A stretch of 64,000 nucleotides of DNA from Asterias amurensis (Eukaryota > Echinodermata > Asteroidea > Forcipulatida > Asteriidae). Shown in pieces: positions 1-11,400 of this stretch. The notes beneath the pieces are model-generated. The model was not told the origin of the DNA, made no database searches, and saw only the letters and a list, made by a program, of their open reading frames with translations. The stretch covers positions 18,894,349 to 18,958,348 of the forward strand of contig NC_092651.1 of NCBI RefSeq assembly GCF_032118995.1, written 5' to 3'. The first letter of the stretch is position 1, and the number at the start of each line of letters is the position of its first letter. The position numbers and the translations under genes were made by a program.

Positions 1-454
1 AAAAATGATGTCCAAAATCCTCCGCTCACTTCCTCTGCCTGTTGTGTCTTTGCTAGTGGAGCGCATTTAATGAGTTTGCTAAAACGAATTGGGAAAAACT
101 TGTGCGCAATAAGCGTTTTGCGCTCTGCCGAATTTTAGTAGAACCTGCTGAGAGAGCAAAAGCGTGTGCAATATGCAAATTTGTGCTCTGATTGTACAAA
201 GTTTGTACAAAAAAATGATGATTCTGATAAACTGCGTGCAATCTGAAGATTGTGCAAACATTGTAGATTCTGTTTTTTTCTGACACACGAGCGCAATTTG
301 GCAATGCATGACGTTTATTTTTACTTTTATTCCCGGTCTGGCCCCAATGCGTGAGAAAATATTTGCTGTGTGTGTGAGCGTGAGACAGAGCCCAAATGCT
401 TGAGTCTCACGCCTAATGCGTGAGACTTGGTAGGTCTGCAATTTAAATGAGACG
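1..454. other. Unassigned AT-rich left edge
   Basis: I see no gene here. A short hairpin TTGTAC-AAAGTTT-GTACAA lies near 193-212. The word AATGCGTGAGA, or close forms of it, occurs near 348 and 415 and again at about 2954, just past the far end of the minisatellite. These words therefore bracket the whole minisatellite-plus-transposon block. Open frames are short and on the antisense side of the repeat. Confidence 0.4.
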
Positions 455-662
455 CTACACAACCATACACACACAAATGGGAAACTACACAACCATACAC
501 AATTAATGGGTAACTACACAACCATACACACACAAATGGGAAACTACACAACCATACACAATTAACGGGTAACTACACAACCATACACACACAAATGGGA
601 AACTACACAACCATACACAATTAACGGGTAACTCCACAACCGTACACATGTCAATGGGAAAC
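455..662 (+). repeat. 30-bp minisatellite, left block (60-bp dimers)
   Basis: Tandem units of about 30 bp share the core ACACAACCATACAC. Two unit types alternate: one with ACACAAATGGGAAACT and one with AATTAACGGGTAACT. The array is therefore better described as 60-bp dimers. The block stops at the left end of the Tc1/mariner insertion, and related 30-bp units resume at once on its other side, so this is one array split by an insertion. Confidence 0.9.
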
Positions 663-664
663 TA

Positions 665-876
665 AACTGCGCCAATAAAGTATCTAAACACTTACAAATG
701 GTCAGATTTATCGGAACCTGAAACAGTATACAAAAAAATAATTATTCATTTCTATTCACCGTTAACTTCTGCACATTTTGACACTTCTTTAGTTGCGCTA
801 CGATGTTGTTGGTTGGATTTATGGGCACTCGAGTTGCTTAAGGTCGAATTTCAAAAGTTGCAAAAGCCCCTATTCA
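665..876 (+). repeat. Left terminal inverted repeat of the Tc1/mariner element
   Basis: This segment matches the reverse complement of 1606-1817 over its full length with scattered mismatches. It includes the shared stretches GGTCGAATTTCAAAAGTTG and TGCGCTACGATGTTG. TIRs this long are typical of some Tc1 subfamilies. Confidence 0.88.
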
Positions 877-1174
877 CCCCAATTCCAGAAGGGAACTCGC
901 ACAAGCACCACACACAAACAAAATCAAGACAAAAGAAACAAACTCGTTTCGTTTACTTGACCATGAAATTTATTGACCGTGTCTATAACTCTAAAACTGC
1001 TGATATCCTGTCCTCAGTTCTTAGTGTGTCCTCCATCACTGTCCTGAACGCCAAGGAGTCGTCTTCTAATACTCCCAATGAGACCTCTGATCTGTACCTG
1101 GTCAATCCCCTGCCATTTCCTGATCAGGAAGCGTCGCAATCCCTCGAGAGTGGTGTCAGGCTTTATGGACTTGT

Positions 1175-1415
1175 TCACTTGCTTCTGCTGCAGAAATCAC
1201 CCTCGGATGGCCACTCCTTGACAGATCGTCCCCATTTCCCTGAGCTTGGTAGCCATTTCATCATATACTGACTGTCGCTGGTGACGTTGTAACCATGAGC
1301 TGCAGCTCGCATCGACATACCGGCTTCTATCAAACCAACGATCCGTCCTCTTTCCTGTTTGGTCATTTGAGACATCTTTCCTGTTGTCTTGAACCACCTT
1401 TCCCTTTCTCATCAT
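1175..1415 (-). pseudogene. Tc1-like transposase N-terminal fragment, frameshifted
   Basis: Two overlapping minus-strand frames carry the paired helix-turn-helix start of a Tc1 transposase. One reads ERGRIVGLIEAGMSMRAAA, the classic first recognition helix region. The second continues with VYDEMATKLREMGTI, matching the second helix-turn-helix. The switch between frames implies an indel near 1290-1310. No catalytic DDE region is present inside the element, so it cannot encode a working transposase. Open frames on the opposite strand here are shadows. Confidence 0.75.
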
Positions 1416-1605
1416 AATCAGAGATTCTGGCTCTTAACCCATATTGTTGTATGCCTCCCATCTTTGACCCCTTTACTTGGTTACTGACAATTATTGCTGA
1501 TGTTCATCACAAGTGATTTATCAAACAAGCGACAAAAAAAAATTGTTTATAAAAGGTGGGCAAAAGAAATGCTGATCTTACTCGTCACAATACAATGATT
1601 TAGCT

Positions 1606-1817
1606 TGAATAGGGGCTTTTACAACTTTTGAAATTCGACCTTAAGCCACTCAAGTGTCCATAAATCCACTAAACAACATCGTAGCGCAACACAAGATGTG
1701 TCAAAATGTGCAGAAATTAACGGTGACTCGAAATTAATAATTATTTTTTGGCATACTATTTCAGGTTCCGATATATCTTACAATTTGTAAGTGTTTAGAT
1801 ACTTTATTGGCGCAGTT
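1606..1817 (-). repeat. Right terminal inverted repeat of the Tc1/mariner element
   Basis: This is the inverted partner of 665-876. It ends in GGCGCAGTT directly before the TA target duplication at 1818-1819. Confidence 0.88.
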
Positions 1818-2925
1818 TACACAACCATACACATGTCAATGGGAAACTACACAACCATACACAAGTCAATTGGACACTTCACAACCATACACAAGTCAAT
1901 GGAAATTGACACAACCATACACAAGTCAATGGGAAACAACACAACCATATACAAGTCAATTGGAATATACACAACCATACACAAGTCAATGGGAATTGAC
2001 ACAACCATACACAAGTCAATGGGAATATACACAACCATACACAAGTCAATGGGAATTGACACAACCAAACACAAGTCAATGGGACACTTCACAACCATAC
2101 ACAAGTCAATGGGAAACAACACAACTATACCCATGTCAATTGGAATATACACAACCATACACAAGTCAATGGATTGGAATATACACAACCATACACAAGT
2201 CAATGGGAATATACACAACCATACACAAGTCAATGGGAATTGACACAACCATACACAAGTCAATGGGAATTGACACAACCATACACAAGTCAATGGGAAT
2301 TGACACAACCAAACACAAGTCAATGGGACACTTCACAACCATACACAAGTCAATGGGAATTGACACAACCATACACAAGTCAATTGGAATTGACACAACC
2401 ACACACAAGTCAATGGGAAACTATACAACCATACACAACTCAATGGGAATACACTCAAGTATACACAAGTCAATGGGAATATACACAACCATACACAAGT
2501 CAATGGGAATATACACAACCATACACAAGTCAATGGGAATTGACACAACCATACACAAGTCAATGGGACATTTCACAACCATACACAAGTCAATGGGAAT
2601 TGACACAACTATACACAAGTCAATGGGAAACTATACAACTATACACAAGTCAATGGGAAACTATACAACCATACACAAGTCAATGGGAAACAACACAACC
2701 ATACACATGTCAATTGGAATATACACAACCATACACAAGTCAATGGATTGGAATATACACAACCATACACAAGTCAATGGGAATATACACAACCATACAC
2801 AAGTCAATGGGAATTGACACAACCATACACAAGTCAATAGGAATTGACACAACCATACACAAGTCAATGGGAATTGACACAACCATACACAAGTCAACGG
2901 GAATATACACAACCAAACACAATTC
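1818..2925 (+). repeat. 30-bp minisatellite, main forward array
   Basis: About 37 units of 30 bp. Each has a nearly constant core, CCATACACAAGTCAATGG, followed by a variable tail drawn from a small set: GAATTGAC, GAATATAC, GAAACTAC, GAAACAAC or GACACTTC. A run of units including a 36-bp form (extra ATTGGA, near 2170 and 2750) recurs about 576 bp apart, showing higher-order duplication. Because 30 is divisible by three, most frames stay open and give artefactual 10-residue repeats such as YTSQWELTQP. I do not regard these as genes. Confidence 0.95.
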
Positions 2926-4303
2926 CAGAGATGCCAAGTCCACAGGCCAGCAATGCGTGAGATTTTTCAAAGCTCAACCCCTCCCCCCAGATCTGGTCTG
3001 CCAGGGTCAATTTGATCCACAAAGCTAGGCTAAACTAAACCCCAAAAATTATTGCTTCTTCTGGTCTATTTGAGCCCAAACGACCGTGGCAGAAAAGGTT
3101 ACGTCATCCTTGTGTATGGATCGACAGTGAATACTAGCGTGTCTGTATGAACAAGCAAAACATCTGTCTCTCGCGTCTCTCTGCTGGCGGCCTTACCTTT
3201 ATTTAGTCTCTGACAGTGCCGGTCCACGGTGTTTCCCTTCGTCGAAAAAGTTCCAAGTGGACATCGCAACAGAACAAGTTTTTAGTACCACTTTTTAAAA
3301 TTGACGCAGGTTTATGACAATGAACAGGTTTTGTTTTACCAAGAAAGTGGCACATAAACACAGCTAGCTACACACATAGGACCGAGAATTAACACCAAAG
3401 TTTGGTTGTACTAGTTCCTTCCCTCAACAACTTTATTTAACAGTGATGTACCAGACTAATTTTTGATTGAAAAACACTTTTGTTAAAGTAACATGAGCAT
3501 GTGTGTAGGCTACGACTACTCAACTATAGTTGTGAGATATTTCAAATTTAAATTTCACTCTCGAAAACAATTTGAAGCTTCAAACAGCGTGTAATATTTT
3601 TTTCTTGATCGAAGACAGGGCGAATCAGAATTTCAGCGGGCACAGAAATGGAATTGCATGCTGTGGCCCAAGGATATGAAGTGATTTGGCCGTATTTGTT
3701 TGACCGTGAGGTCCATATAGCAGATCCAAACTCTGTGGAAAACGCATGCGCAATGTAATGAACTGGAACTAGCCATGGGTGTGGGGGGGGGGGGTCGCTG
3801 ATGCAAGACCAAATATTCTACCTCATGGGCTAGTTTAGTCCGCTGGACAATAATAAACTCACTGTGAACACAAGCCCATTTTGGATTAAGTCCTTTTTAT
3901 CTTTTGGACACCTGCGGTGCTTTGAATAAGGGTTTGTTTAACCATGGAGGTAGAAATCTCCATGGTTCAACTCCTCCTCTAAACCTACCAATGAAGGTGG
4001 CTAGAAGTCATTAGAATAAAAAAACACATAAATATTGTTAAATCCCAGACAGCCAGTCTGGACACATGGTGTTCTGGGTGGCAATTGTAATTGGGATGGG
4101 CTGTGTGTGAAAATGAGAGGCCCTTCAAAGTACAAGCTTACATTAGCCATGAACTGTCCGAAATTGTCAGACTCTGGTGTTTCTAGCCTCAGGCGAAGAT
4201 TATAGTTGTTGAATCAAATGACATTCAAGTGCAACCATTATTAGCTAGATTGTAAAGGATACCAGTTGGTAAGGATTAATCATTTTGTTTCTCCTATTTG
4301 CAG
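2926..4303. other. Unassigned region
   Basis: No convincing gene. Visible items are a G homopolymer at about 3782-3794 and a perfect short hairpin at about 3943-3967 (CCATGGAGGT ... ATCTCCATGG). A similar hairpin lies near 39464 (GCATGGAGGTAACCTCCATGC). Confidence 0.4.
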
Positions 4304-4441
4304 AGGATTGACTTGGACCAGTGCTGCCTTGGATCTAAAGCTTACCTCTACTTCAAGATGTGCCGCAGCATGTGCCGCAGCAGGAGTATGGATCATCTAC
4401 TGGGCATCCACTTTGACTATGAGATCTTGAAAACAACATAA
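4304..4441 (+). other. Possible terminal coding exon, unassigned
   Basis: A good acceptor (TCCTATTTGCAG) is followed by an open frame of 45 codons ending in TAA. The peptide is Cys-containing (DQCCLGSKAYLYFKMC at its start) with a small internal duplication MCRS-MCRS. I recognise no family. It could equally be non-coding, and no partner exon was identified. Confidence 0.2.
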
Positions 4442-4544
4442 TATTGTTCTAAAGATAAGGTAGGCTACTTAGGTTGATGCAAAACTGGCTAAATTATACT
4501 TTAAAAGTAGATTTAGGTGACTTTTTGCTTCGCCAACAAACGCC

Positions 4545-4599
4545 ACTGCACATGGATTATCAACAACAGTTATAACAACAGGGATAATCCATGTGCAGT
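4545..4599. repeat. Inverted repeat with 17-bp arms
   Basis: ACTGCACATGGATTATC at 4545-4561 is the exact reverse complement of 4583-4599, with a 21-nt AC-rich loop. It lies just upstream of a MITE fragment. Confidence 0.7.
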
Positions 4600-4689
4600 T
4601 CATCAGCCATTCATGGCAGAGTTTCAGATTATGGGCCTTATATACCTTCTATCAAGTGGCCTATTTGATTTGAGTTATGTAAGTTGTAA

Positions 4690-4966
4690 ATTGTTAATGG
4701 AAGAAAAAACACCCTTGTCACACAAAATTTTGTGTTTTCTGGTGCTTGATTTCGAGGCCTCAAACTCAAATTCTGAGGTCTTAACACCAAATTCAAATGT
4801 TTTAGTGAGAAATATTTTCTTTTACGAAAACGATGTTACTTCAAAAGAAGCCGTTTCTCACAATGTTTTATACTGGACACTTCTGCTAGTTGTCAAAGAC
4901 CAGTCTTCTCACTTGGTATATATCCCAATAATGCATAAATTAACATTTAAAATAACAAACCTGTGA
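4690..4966 (+). mobile_element. Fragment of the GGACACTATTGGT-type TTAA MITE
   Basis: The segment contains the family's internal words, including ACACCCTTGTCACAC, CTCACAATGTTTTATACT and GTTGTCAAAGACCAGTCTTC, in the same order as the better copies at 19.8, 21.3 and 26.2 kb. The ends are eroded. The open frame running through it is not a gene. Confidence 0.65.
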
Positions 4967-5089
4967 ATGCAAACATGTCATGGTTCTAGTATGAACTTCA
5001 GACCAAATTTGAACAGTGATGTTTTTTTTTCTTTCTAATCCTGTAGAGTACGTTTCACAAAAAGCGTAGAATTATTGTTTTTTCTTAAG

Positions 5090-5211
5090 CTTTGTCCGAG
5101 ATCAAGAGAAGACACACGATTTAGAGAAGACACCCAGGTAGAAGATCATGAAGTACCAGACTATTTCTCATGGAAGAAGCCAAATCTTGCTCTAACATCT
5201 GATGAACTCAA
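5090..5211 (+). other. Possible internal coding exon, unassigned
   Basis: An acceptor (TTTTTTCTTAAG) and a consensus donor (CTCAA|GTGAGT) enclose 40 open codons plus two bases. The peptide is hydrophilic and ends EVPDYFSWKKPNLALTSDEL. The family is not recognised. Splice-site quality is the main support, and no partner exon of matching phase was found. Confidence 0.25.
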
Positions 5212-6029
5212 GTGAGTCCGGAAACAAGTCTACAAGTGAGTCATAATTTTAATGTAAATGTTTTACTTAAAACCCTCTGGCAGAGATCTTACCCCAAGTT
5301 CGTAGTCAGAAGTTGGAATCCATTGAAGGCTGCAGTCATGAGGTTTCATATATAAAGCGGGCCCGGACCCCATGCTATAAATGGTATGTCCCCCCAGAGT
5401 CAAGAAGGATTGACGCCCCTGGTTTGTTAGAATATAGCTGTCGATGCTGTTTAAAAAAAAACCTTTTATAGAATATTTAGTGCTGTATTTCCTTTTTGTT
5501 TTTGTTAAATGAAGTGCATTATGGGGTTATTATTTTTTTAAATTGCTGATAGTATCCCACCTCCGAAAGATTAATTTAAGTGCCAAATAATGGCTCAGAA
5601 TGCATGACAGCTGAGCATCTAGGAGCCCAAAGAAATCTGGGCCCCTTAAACGGGCTGCGAGCCCCTTAAACGGGCTGCGGACCCCACGCCGTATTGGCTT
5701 CGCCTACCGTGTCTCTGGCAAAACCCAGCACCCCTTGGAATAAAAGTGCTCTTGCAGGCCTGGAGGTTTCATACCTCACCCTGAGGAAAATCATGTTTTT
5801 CCCTGACAGCTTACCTGTCTTGCACCAAGTAAAGCCTTTTAGGAAACCAAGGTTTTGTGTTTAGGGTTCATATGTTAAAGCGCCCCTGTACGCCAGAGGT
5901 TGTTCAAGGGAAGGTGTAAATTTGGTGATCAATCTAAAGTTAATTGCAAAGCCCTTGGTTAGAAGCCTTTATCAGTGTTTGTAAAAAAATGATCTAGAGA
6001 AACGTTACACTGTGAAGTAATGGAGAAAA
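5212..6029. other. Unassigned region with a 21-bp duplication
   Basis: Nothing gene-like. Two direct copies of GCCCCTTAAACGGGCTGCG lie side by side at about 5642-5680, in a locally GC-richer patch. Confidence 0.4.
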
Positions 6030-6265
6030 TGATCTGCCTTGATAAATGTTTTCAGTAGTCCGTTCTGTATCATGTGGATAAAATCAATGAACATTTTGGA
6101 CCCGAAATCTAAAAATGTTTTGATGCCGGCATCACAGATTTTTAAATATTTTTTGACTAAAAATTAAACTTCACAAACTTCTCAATAAATTTTTAACTAT
6201 TTCTCATATACCCTTTCCACAGAGATAAAATGTGTTCAGTACTCCATTCTGTATCATTTAAAAAC
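6030..6265 (+). repeat. Diverged outlying copy of the 187-bp satellite
   Basis: The order of motifs matches the array at 8.44-12.33 kb: TTTTCAGTAGTCC, TTCTGTATCAT, GGACCCGAAATCTAAAAATG, GATGCCGGCATCACAGATTTT, then a second AAAATGTGTTCAGTA. It is more diverged than any monomer in the main array, suggesting an older founder or a degraded edge copy. Confidence 0.75.
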
Positions 6266-6897
6266 TTCATCCCTGTGCCACTGATGGGTGACTGAATTTC
6301 ACTGGGTGCTTCTCAAAAGTTTGTCTGTCTTCATGCCTACCGACTTCCCCTGATCTCATCAGCGAGTCAACCTTCAAGAGACAAACACTCTCTCTGTTTC
6401 ACTGGAAACATTTTCAGCGTTGGAGAATTTGGTCAGCCAACTCTCAATAGCAGGCAGTATTCAGCATTTTTGTTGTTGGAGATTTTGGTAAAGTGTTAGC
6501 CCATCCTCTAAACCATCAAAATGGTTCACAACAATAACAGATGACTTGTGAAACTGTGTGAATGTGAACTGAAAAGTGAAATTAAATTGGTACAAGAAGT
6601 ATTGTGTACTAGATACAGGCTTGAAATACTAGCACCGCACACTTTGGAGTGTTACACTTGAAATGTAATTGTACCAACATTTAAGACAATCTGCATTATC
6701 AAAATCTTCACACATTGAACTCACTTTGAGATATCGTAGCTACTTCCTGATTGCATTATTGAAATATACAGGATATAATTCATCCTTTAAACAAATTATT
6801 TGATCTTTCCTAAACAAAATCATTGGTTTTTAAGTAAAGCTTGGTCAGAAATCAGTGTAAGAATTTATTCTGAACTGGTTTAATAACACTGTGTTAG

Positions 6898-7079
6898 GTC
6901 ATTTTCCCTCCAAACTGCTGGTGAAAGCTGAGACAGGACAGTTGCCACCTCTACACCCTACGCCTCTTCTTCCCACCCTGCAATCTTGCCTGCACCATTC
7001 CAGTTGTACTACTTGCTGCTCTCCATATTGTCCAAGAGTCTCTGCGCCTCTGATGATGCATACAGCGTATAGCCTGAAG
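6898..7079 (+). other. Possible coding exon, Cys-rich, unassigned
   Basis: An acceptor (ACACTGTGTTAG) and donor (CTGAAG|GTAATC) enclose 182 bases open in the + frame. Composition is noticeably GC-richer than the flanks. The translation is proline-rich and then cysteine-rich (SSCTTCCSPYCPRVSAPL). There is no family match that I recognise. Composition and splice sites are the only evidence. Confidence 0.22.
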
Positions 7080-7289
7080 GTAATCCATGCTTACTGTTTG
7101 CTTTCTCTGCTAGTAATCTTGATTATATATGCACATGTAATAACTCTTTTTCCCCATAAAAAGCAGAAGTCTTTGCAAATACTTTCAACAATGGCAACCA
7201 ATGAGACAACACTTGGTTGATTTTGTCTTCCAATATTTAACTGGAACCTACCATAGAGGAAGTTTAATTAAGAACTTCACAAAAATCCA

Positions 7290-7620
7290 ATTATATCTTG
7301 AACTTTTACTCATTAACCCAGTCAGCACTGATAACATGTCTTCAGTAGTCTATTCTGTGTCGTTTGAAAGCACAAAATCACCGAAAATTGTCTGACCCTA
7401 AATCTGAACATTGTCCCATGCCCGCATGGCAGATTTTTTCAGATTTTTTACTAAAAACTCAACATCAACAAATTCTCAATGTGTCTCAAACTTTGGTTGA
7501 TTGACTCAGTCTGAACTTATGAAATGTCTTCAGTAAACTGTTCTGTTTCATTTGAAAACATAAAGACACCAAAAGTTGTCTGACCCCCAACTCTGAAAAT
7601 TTGCCCATGCCAGTATTGTT
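7290..7620 (+). repeat. Two diverged outlying monomers of the 187-bp satellite
   Basis: Two successive copies of the satellite layout are visible (TCTTCAGTAGTC, TTCTGTGTCGTTTGAAA, CACCGAAAATTGTCTGACC). In both, the central palindrome has decayed: CATGCCCGCATGG in the first and CATGCCAGT in the second. Confidence 0.75.
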
Positions 7621-8039
7621 CTCAGTAGTTGTCACAAAGCCGTGTTATCCCAAATACCAAAAATCAAAACTAAAGAAAACTGTTCCTCCAAGCACACCAC
7701 AAAATTACAAATAAACGGTGACTTGTGAATTAATGCGTTTTATGCTAACTTATTTATTTACAATTGAGTATTTACACTTGGACCAATTTAACAAAGGAAA
7801 AGAAAAGTACAAATAAGTTATTAAATTACGATGTCACAAATCAGTTCAACAATAATCCTTCAAAGTCTCGACGACTATTGGGCCATAAATTACTCTTCTG
7901 GCTTCCACCGCCCACTGCCTGCAATATAAGTTTGTTTCAAGTTTACATCACCAATCCTTAGGCCCGGGAGTCTCTCCGGAGTCTGGACCGTCTGTCCTCT
8001 GCTGCACTGCCCTTGCATCCACCAAATTATTTATCTATC

Positions 8040-8215
8040 AGCTAAACAGCTATCGCTATACCCCTTGGCTATCGCCAAATACGACTGCAATACTTCGGCT
8101 ATCGCGACTACATTAATACTTTAGGCTATCGCCAAACATTACTAGGCTATCGCTCAACATGACTCCACTACTTTAGGCTAGCGCCAATCGCTTCTTAGGC
8201 TAACACCAAACTGTG
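8040..8215 (+). repeat. Degenerate short tandem repeat, TTAGGCTATCGCCAA-like
   Basis: About seven imperfect copies of a word like GGCTATCGCCAAAC recur at intervals of roughly 20-35 bp. The rest of 7620-8440 shows no recognisable gene. Confidence 0.6.
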
Positions 8216-8439
8216 CTAATGTACTCCTCAAGATGCTGGACGGATCTGAACCTAAGACATTCCACTCCCCATAAGGTTCCCAATACAAAATCACCTCATT
8301 ACTATGCAAGAAATAACTTACAAATGGAACCCTGTTAATACCATATATGGTCAATGAGGTAGGGCAACGCCCCAAACTTACGTTTTAGCTGTCTAGACAT
8401 GTCCTGCACATAATCAAATAATACCATAAACTACAGAGC

Positions 8440-11400
8440 CCTCTTGTGACAGTAGTCCTTTCTGTATCATTTGGAACCATAAACTCACCCAAAAAATTTG
8501 TAAAGCCAGCATCACTGTTTTTTCTGATGAATCTAAAAAAAGTTGTTGTTTACCCAGTCTCGGCTGATGAAATGTATTGAGTAGTCCAAACTCTGTATCA
8601 TTGAGAACCATAAAACCAAAGGAAATTTGTTGACCCCAAATCGGAAATTTTTGACCATACCCGCATGGTCAATTTTTTTCAGTTCGTACCCAAAACCCAA
8701 ACTTACAAAATTCTGAATTAATCTCAAACTTTTGCTTGTTTACCCATCCCACACTGATAAAATGTGTTCAGTAGTCCTTTCTGTATCATTTGAAACCATA
8801 AAATCACCCAAAATTTGTTGACCCCAAATTTGAAAATTTTGTGATGCCGGCATCTCAGATTTTTTTAAATTTTTAATTTTGACCCAAACTTACAAAATTC
8901 TCAATAAACCTAAACTTTTGCTCATTTACCTATCCCACACTGACAAAATGTGTTTAGTAGTCCTTTCTGTGTCATTTGAAACCATAAAATCACCAAAAAA
9001 TTGTTGACCCGAAATCTGAAAATTTTGTGATGCCGGCATCACAGATTTTTATAATTTTGGCCCGAAAACCCAAGCTTACAAAATTCTCAATAAATCTCAA
9101 ACTTTTGCTCGTTCACCTATCCCACACTGACAAAATGTGTTCAGTAGTCCTTTCTGTATCATTTGAAACCATAAAATCACCCAAAAATTTGTTGACCCGA
9201 AATCTGAAAATTTTGTGATGCCGGCATCACAGATTTTTTTAATTTTGGCCCAAAAACCCAAACTTACAAAATTCTCAAAAAATCTCAAACTTTTGCTGGA
9301 TTACTCATCCCACACTGATAAAATGTGTTCAGTAGTCCTTTCTGTATCATTTGAAACCATAAAATCACCCAAAATTTGTTGACCCGAAATCTGAAAATTT
9401 TGTGATGCCGGCATCACAGATTTTTTAAATTTTGGCCCAAAAACCCAAACTTACAAAATGCTCAATAAATCTCATACTTTTGCTCGATTACCCATCCCAC
9501 ACTGATAAAATGTGTTCAGTAGTCCTTTCTGTATCATTTGAAACCATAAAATCACCCAAAATTTGTTGACCCGAAATCTTAAAATTTTGTGATGCTGGCA
9601 TCACAGATTTTTTTTAATTTAGGCCCCGAAACCCAAACTTACAAAGTTCTCAATAAATCTCAAACTTTTGCTCGTTTACCTATCCCACATTGACAAAATG
9701 TGTTCAGTAGTCCTTTCTGTATCATTTGAAACCATAAAATCACACAAAATTTGTTACCCGAAATCTGAAATTTTTGTGATGCCGGCATCACAGATTTTTT
9801 GGATTTTGGACCAAAAACACAAATTTAAAAAATGCTCAATAAATCTTAAATCTCAAACTTTTGCTCGATTACCCATCCAACACTGATAAAATGTGTTCAG
9901 TAGTCCTTTCTGTATCATTTGAAACCATAAAATCACCCAAAATTTGTTGACCCGAAATCTGAAAATTTTGTGCAGCCGGCATCACAGTTTTTTTTAATTT
10001 TGGCCCAAAAACCCAAACTTACAAAATGCTCAATAAATCTCAAACTTTTGCTCGTTTACCCATCCCACACTGACAAAATGTGCTCAGTAGTCCTTTCTGT
10101 ATCATTTGAAACCATAAAAACACCGAAAATGTGTTGACCCGAAATCTGAAAATTTTGTGATGCCGGCATCACAGATTTTTAAAATTTTGGCCCAAAAACC
10201 AAAACCTACAAAATACTCAATAAATCTCAAACTTTCGCTCGTTTACCCATCCCTCACTGACAAACTGTGCTCAGTAGTCCCTTCTGTATCATTTGAAACC
10301 ATAAAATCACCCAAAATTTGTTGACCCGAAATCTGAAAATTTTGTGATGCTGGCATCACAGATTTTTTTATAATTTTGGCCCAAAAACCCAAACTTACAA
10401 AATGCTCAATGAATCTCAAACTTTTGCTCGTTTACCCATCCCACACTGATAAAATGTGTTCAGTAGTCCTTTCTGTATCATTTGAAACCATAAAATCATC
10501 CAAAATTTGTTGACCCGAAATCTTAAAATTTTGTGATGCTGGCATCACAGATTTTTTTTAATTTAGGCCCCGAAACCCAAACTTACAAAGTTCTCAATAA
10601 ATCTCAAACTTTTGCTCGTTTACCTATCCCACATTGACAAAATGTGTTCAGTAGTCCTTTCTGTATCATTTGAAACCATAAAATCACACAAAATTTGTTT
10701 CCCGAAATCTGAAATTTTTGTGATGCCGGCATCACAGATTTTTTGGATTTTGGACCAAAAACACAAATTTAAAAAATGCTCAATAAATCTTAAATCTCAA
10801 ACTTTTGCTCGATTACCCATCCAACACTGATAAAATGTGTTCAGTAGTCCTTTCTGTATCATTTGAAACCATAAAATCACCCAAAATTTGTTGACCCGAA
10901 ATCTGAAAATTTTGTGCAGCCGGCATCACAGTTTTTTTTAATTTTGGCCCAAAAACCCAAACTTACAAAATGCTCAATAAATCTCAAACTTTTGCTCGTT
11001 TACCCATCCCACACTGACAAAATGTGCTCAGTAGTCCTTTCTGTATCATTTGAAACCATAAAAACACCGAAAATGTGTTGACCCGAAATCTGAAAATTTT
11101 GTGATGCCGGCATCACAGATTTTTAAAATTTTGGCCCAAAAACCAAAACCTACAAAATACTCAATAAATCTCAAACTTTCGCTCGTTTACCCATCCCTCA
11201 CTGACAAACTGTGCTCAGTAGTCCCTTCTGTATCATTTGAAACCATAAAATCACCCAAAATTTGTTGACCCGAAATCTGAAAATTTTGTGATGCTGGCAT
11301 CACAGATTTTTTTATAATTTTGGCCCAAAAACCCAAACTTACAAAATGCTCAATGAATCTCAAACTTTTGCTCGTTTACCCATCCCACACTGATCAAATG

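Larger units (their letters stand above)
665..1817 (-). mobile_element. Tc1/mariner-type transposon, nonautonomous or decayed
   Basis: A 1153-bp element is bounded by near-identical inverted repeats of about 212 bp whose outer ends read AACTGCGCCAATAAAGTATC. It is flanked on both sides by TA (663-664 and 1818-1819), the target duplication of the Tc1/mariner superfamily. Minisatellite sequence lies directly outside each TA. The interior carries a minus-strand Tc1-like transposase fragment. The two TIRs differ at scattered positions, so the element is not very young. Strand is given by the transposase remnant. Confidence 0.88.

Noticed and set aside
813..1271. 152-codon plus-strand frame
   Set aside because: It spans the TIR and the antisense strand of a Tc1-like transposase fragment, so it is a shadow frame of a transposon.
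1791..3028. Long open frames with 10-residue repeats (YTSQWELTQP and similar) on both strands
   Set aside because: The 30-bp period is divisible by three, so frames stay open by arithmetic. Several phases on both strands are open and unit-length changes shift frames freely; no start, splice or family evidence.
4517..4966. 149-codon plus-strand frame
   Set aside because: Most of it coincides with a TTAA MITE fragment whose words recur at 19.8, 21.3 and 26.2 kb.
9027..10830. Repeated frames such as MLVYLSHIDKMCSVV
   Set aside because: They lie in the 187-bp satellite and recur with it; no codon bias or splice context.
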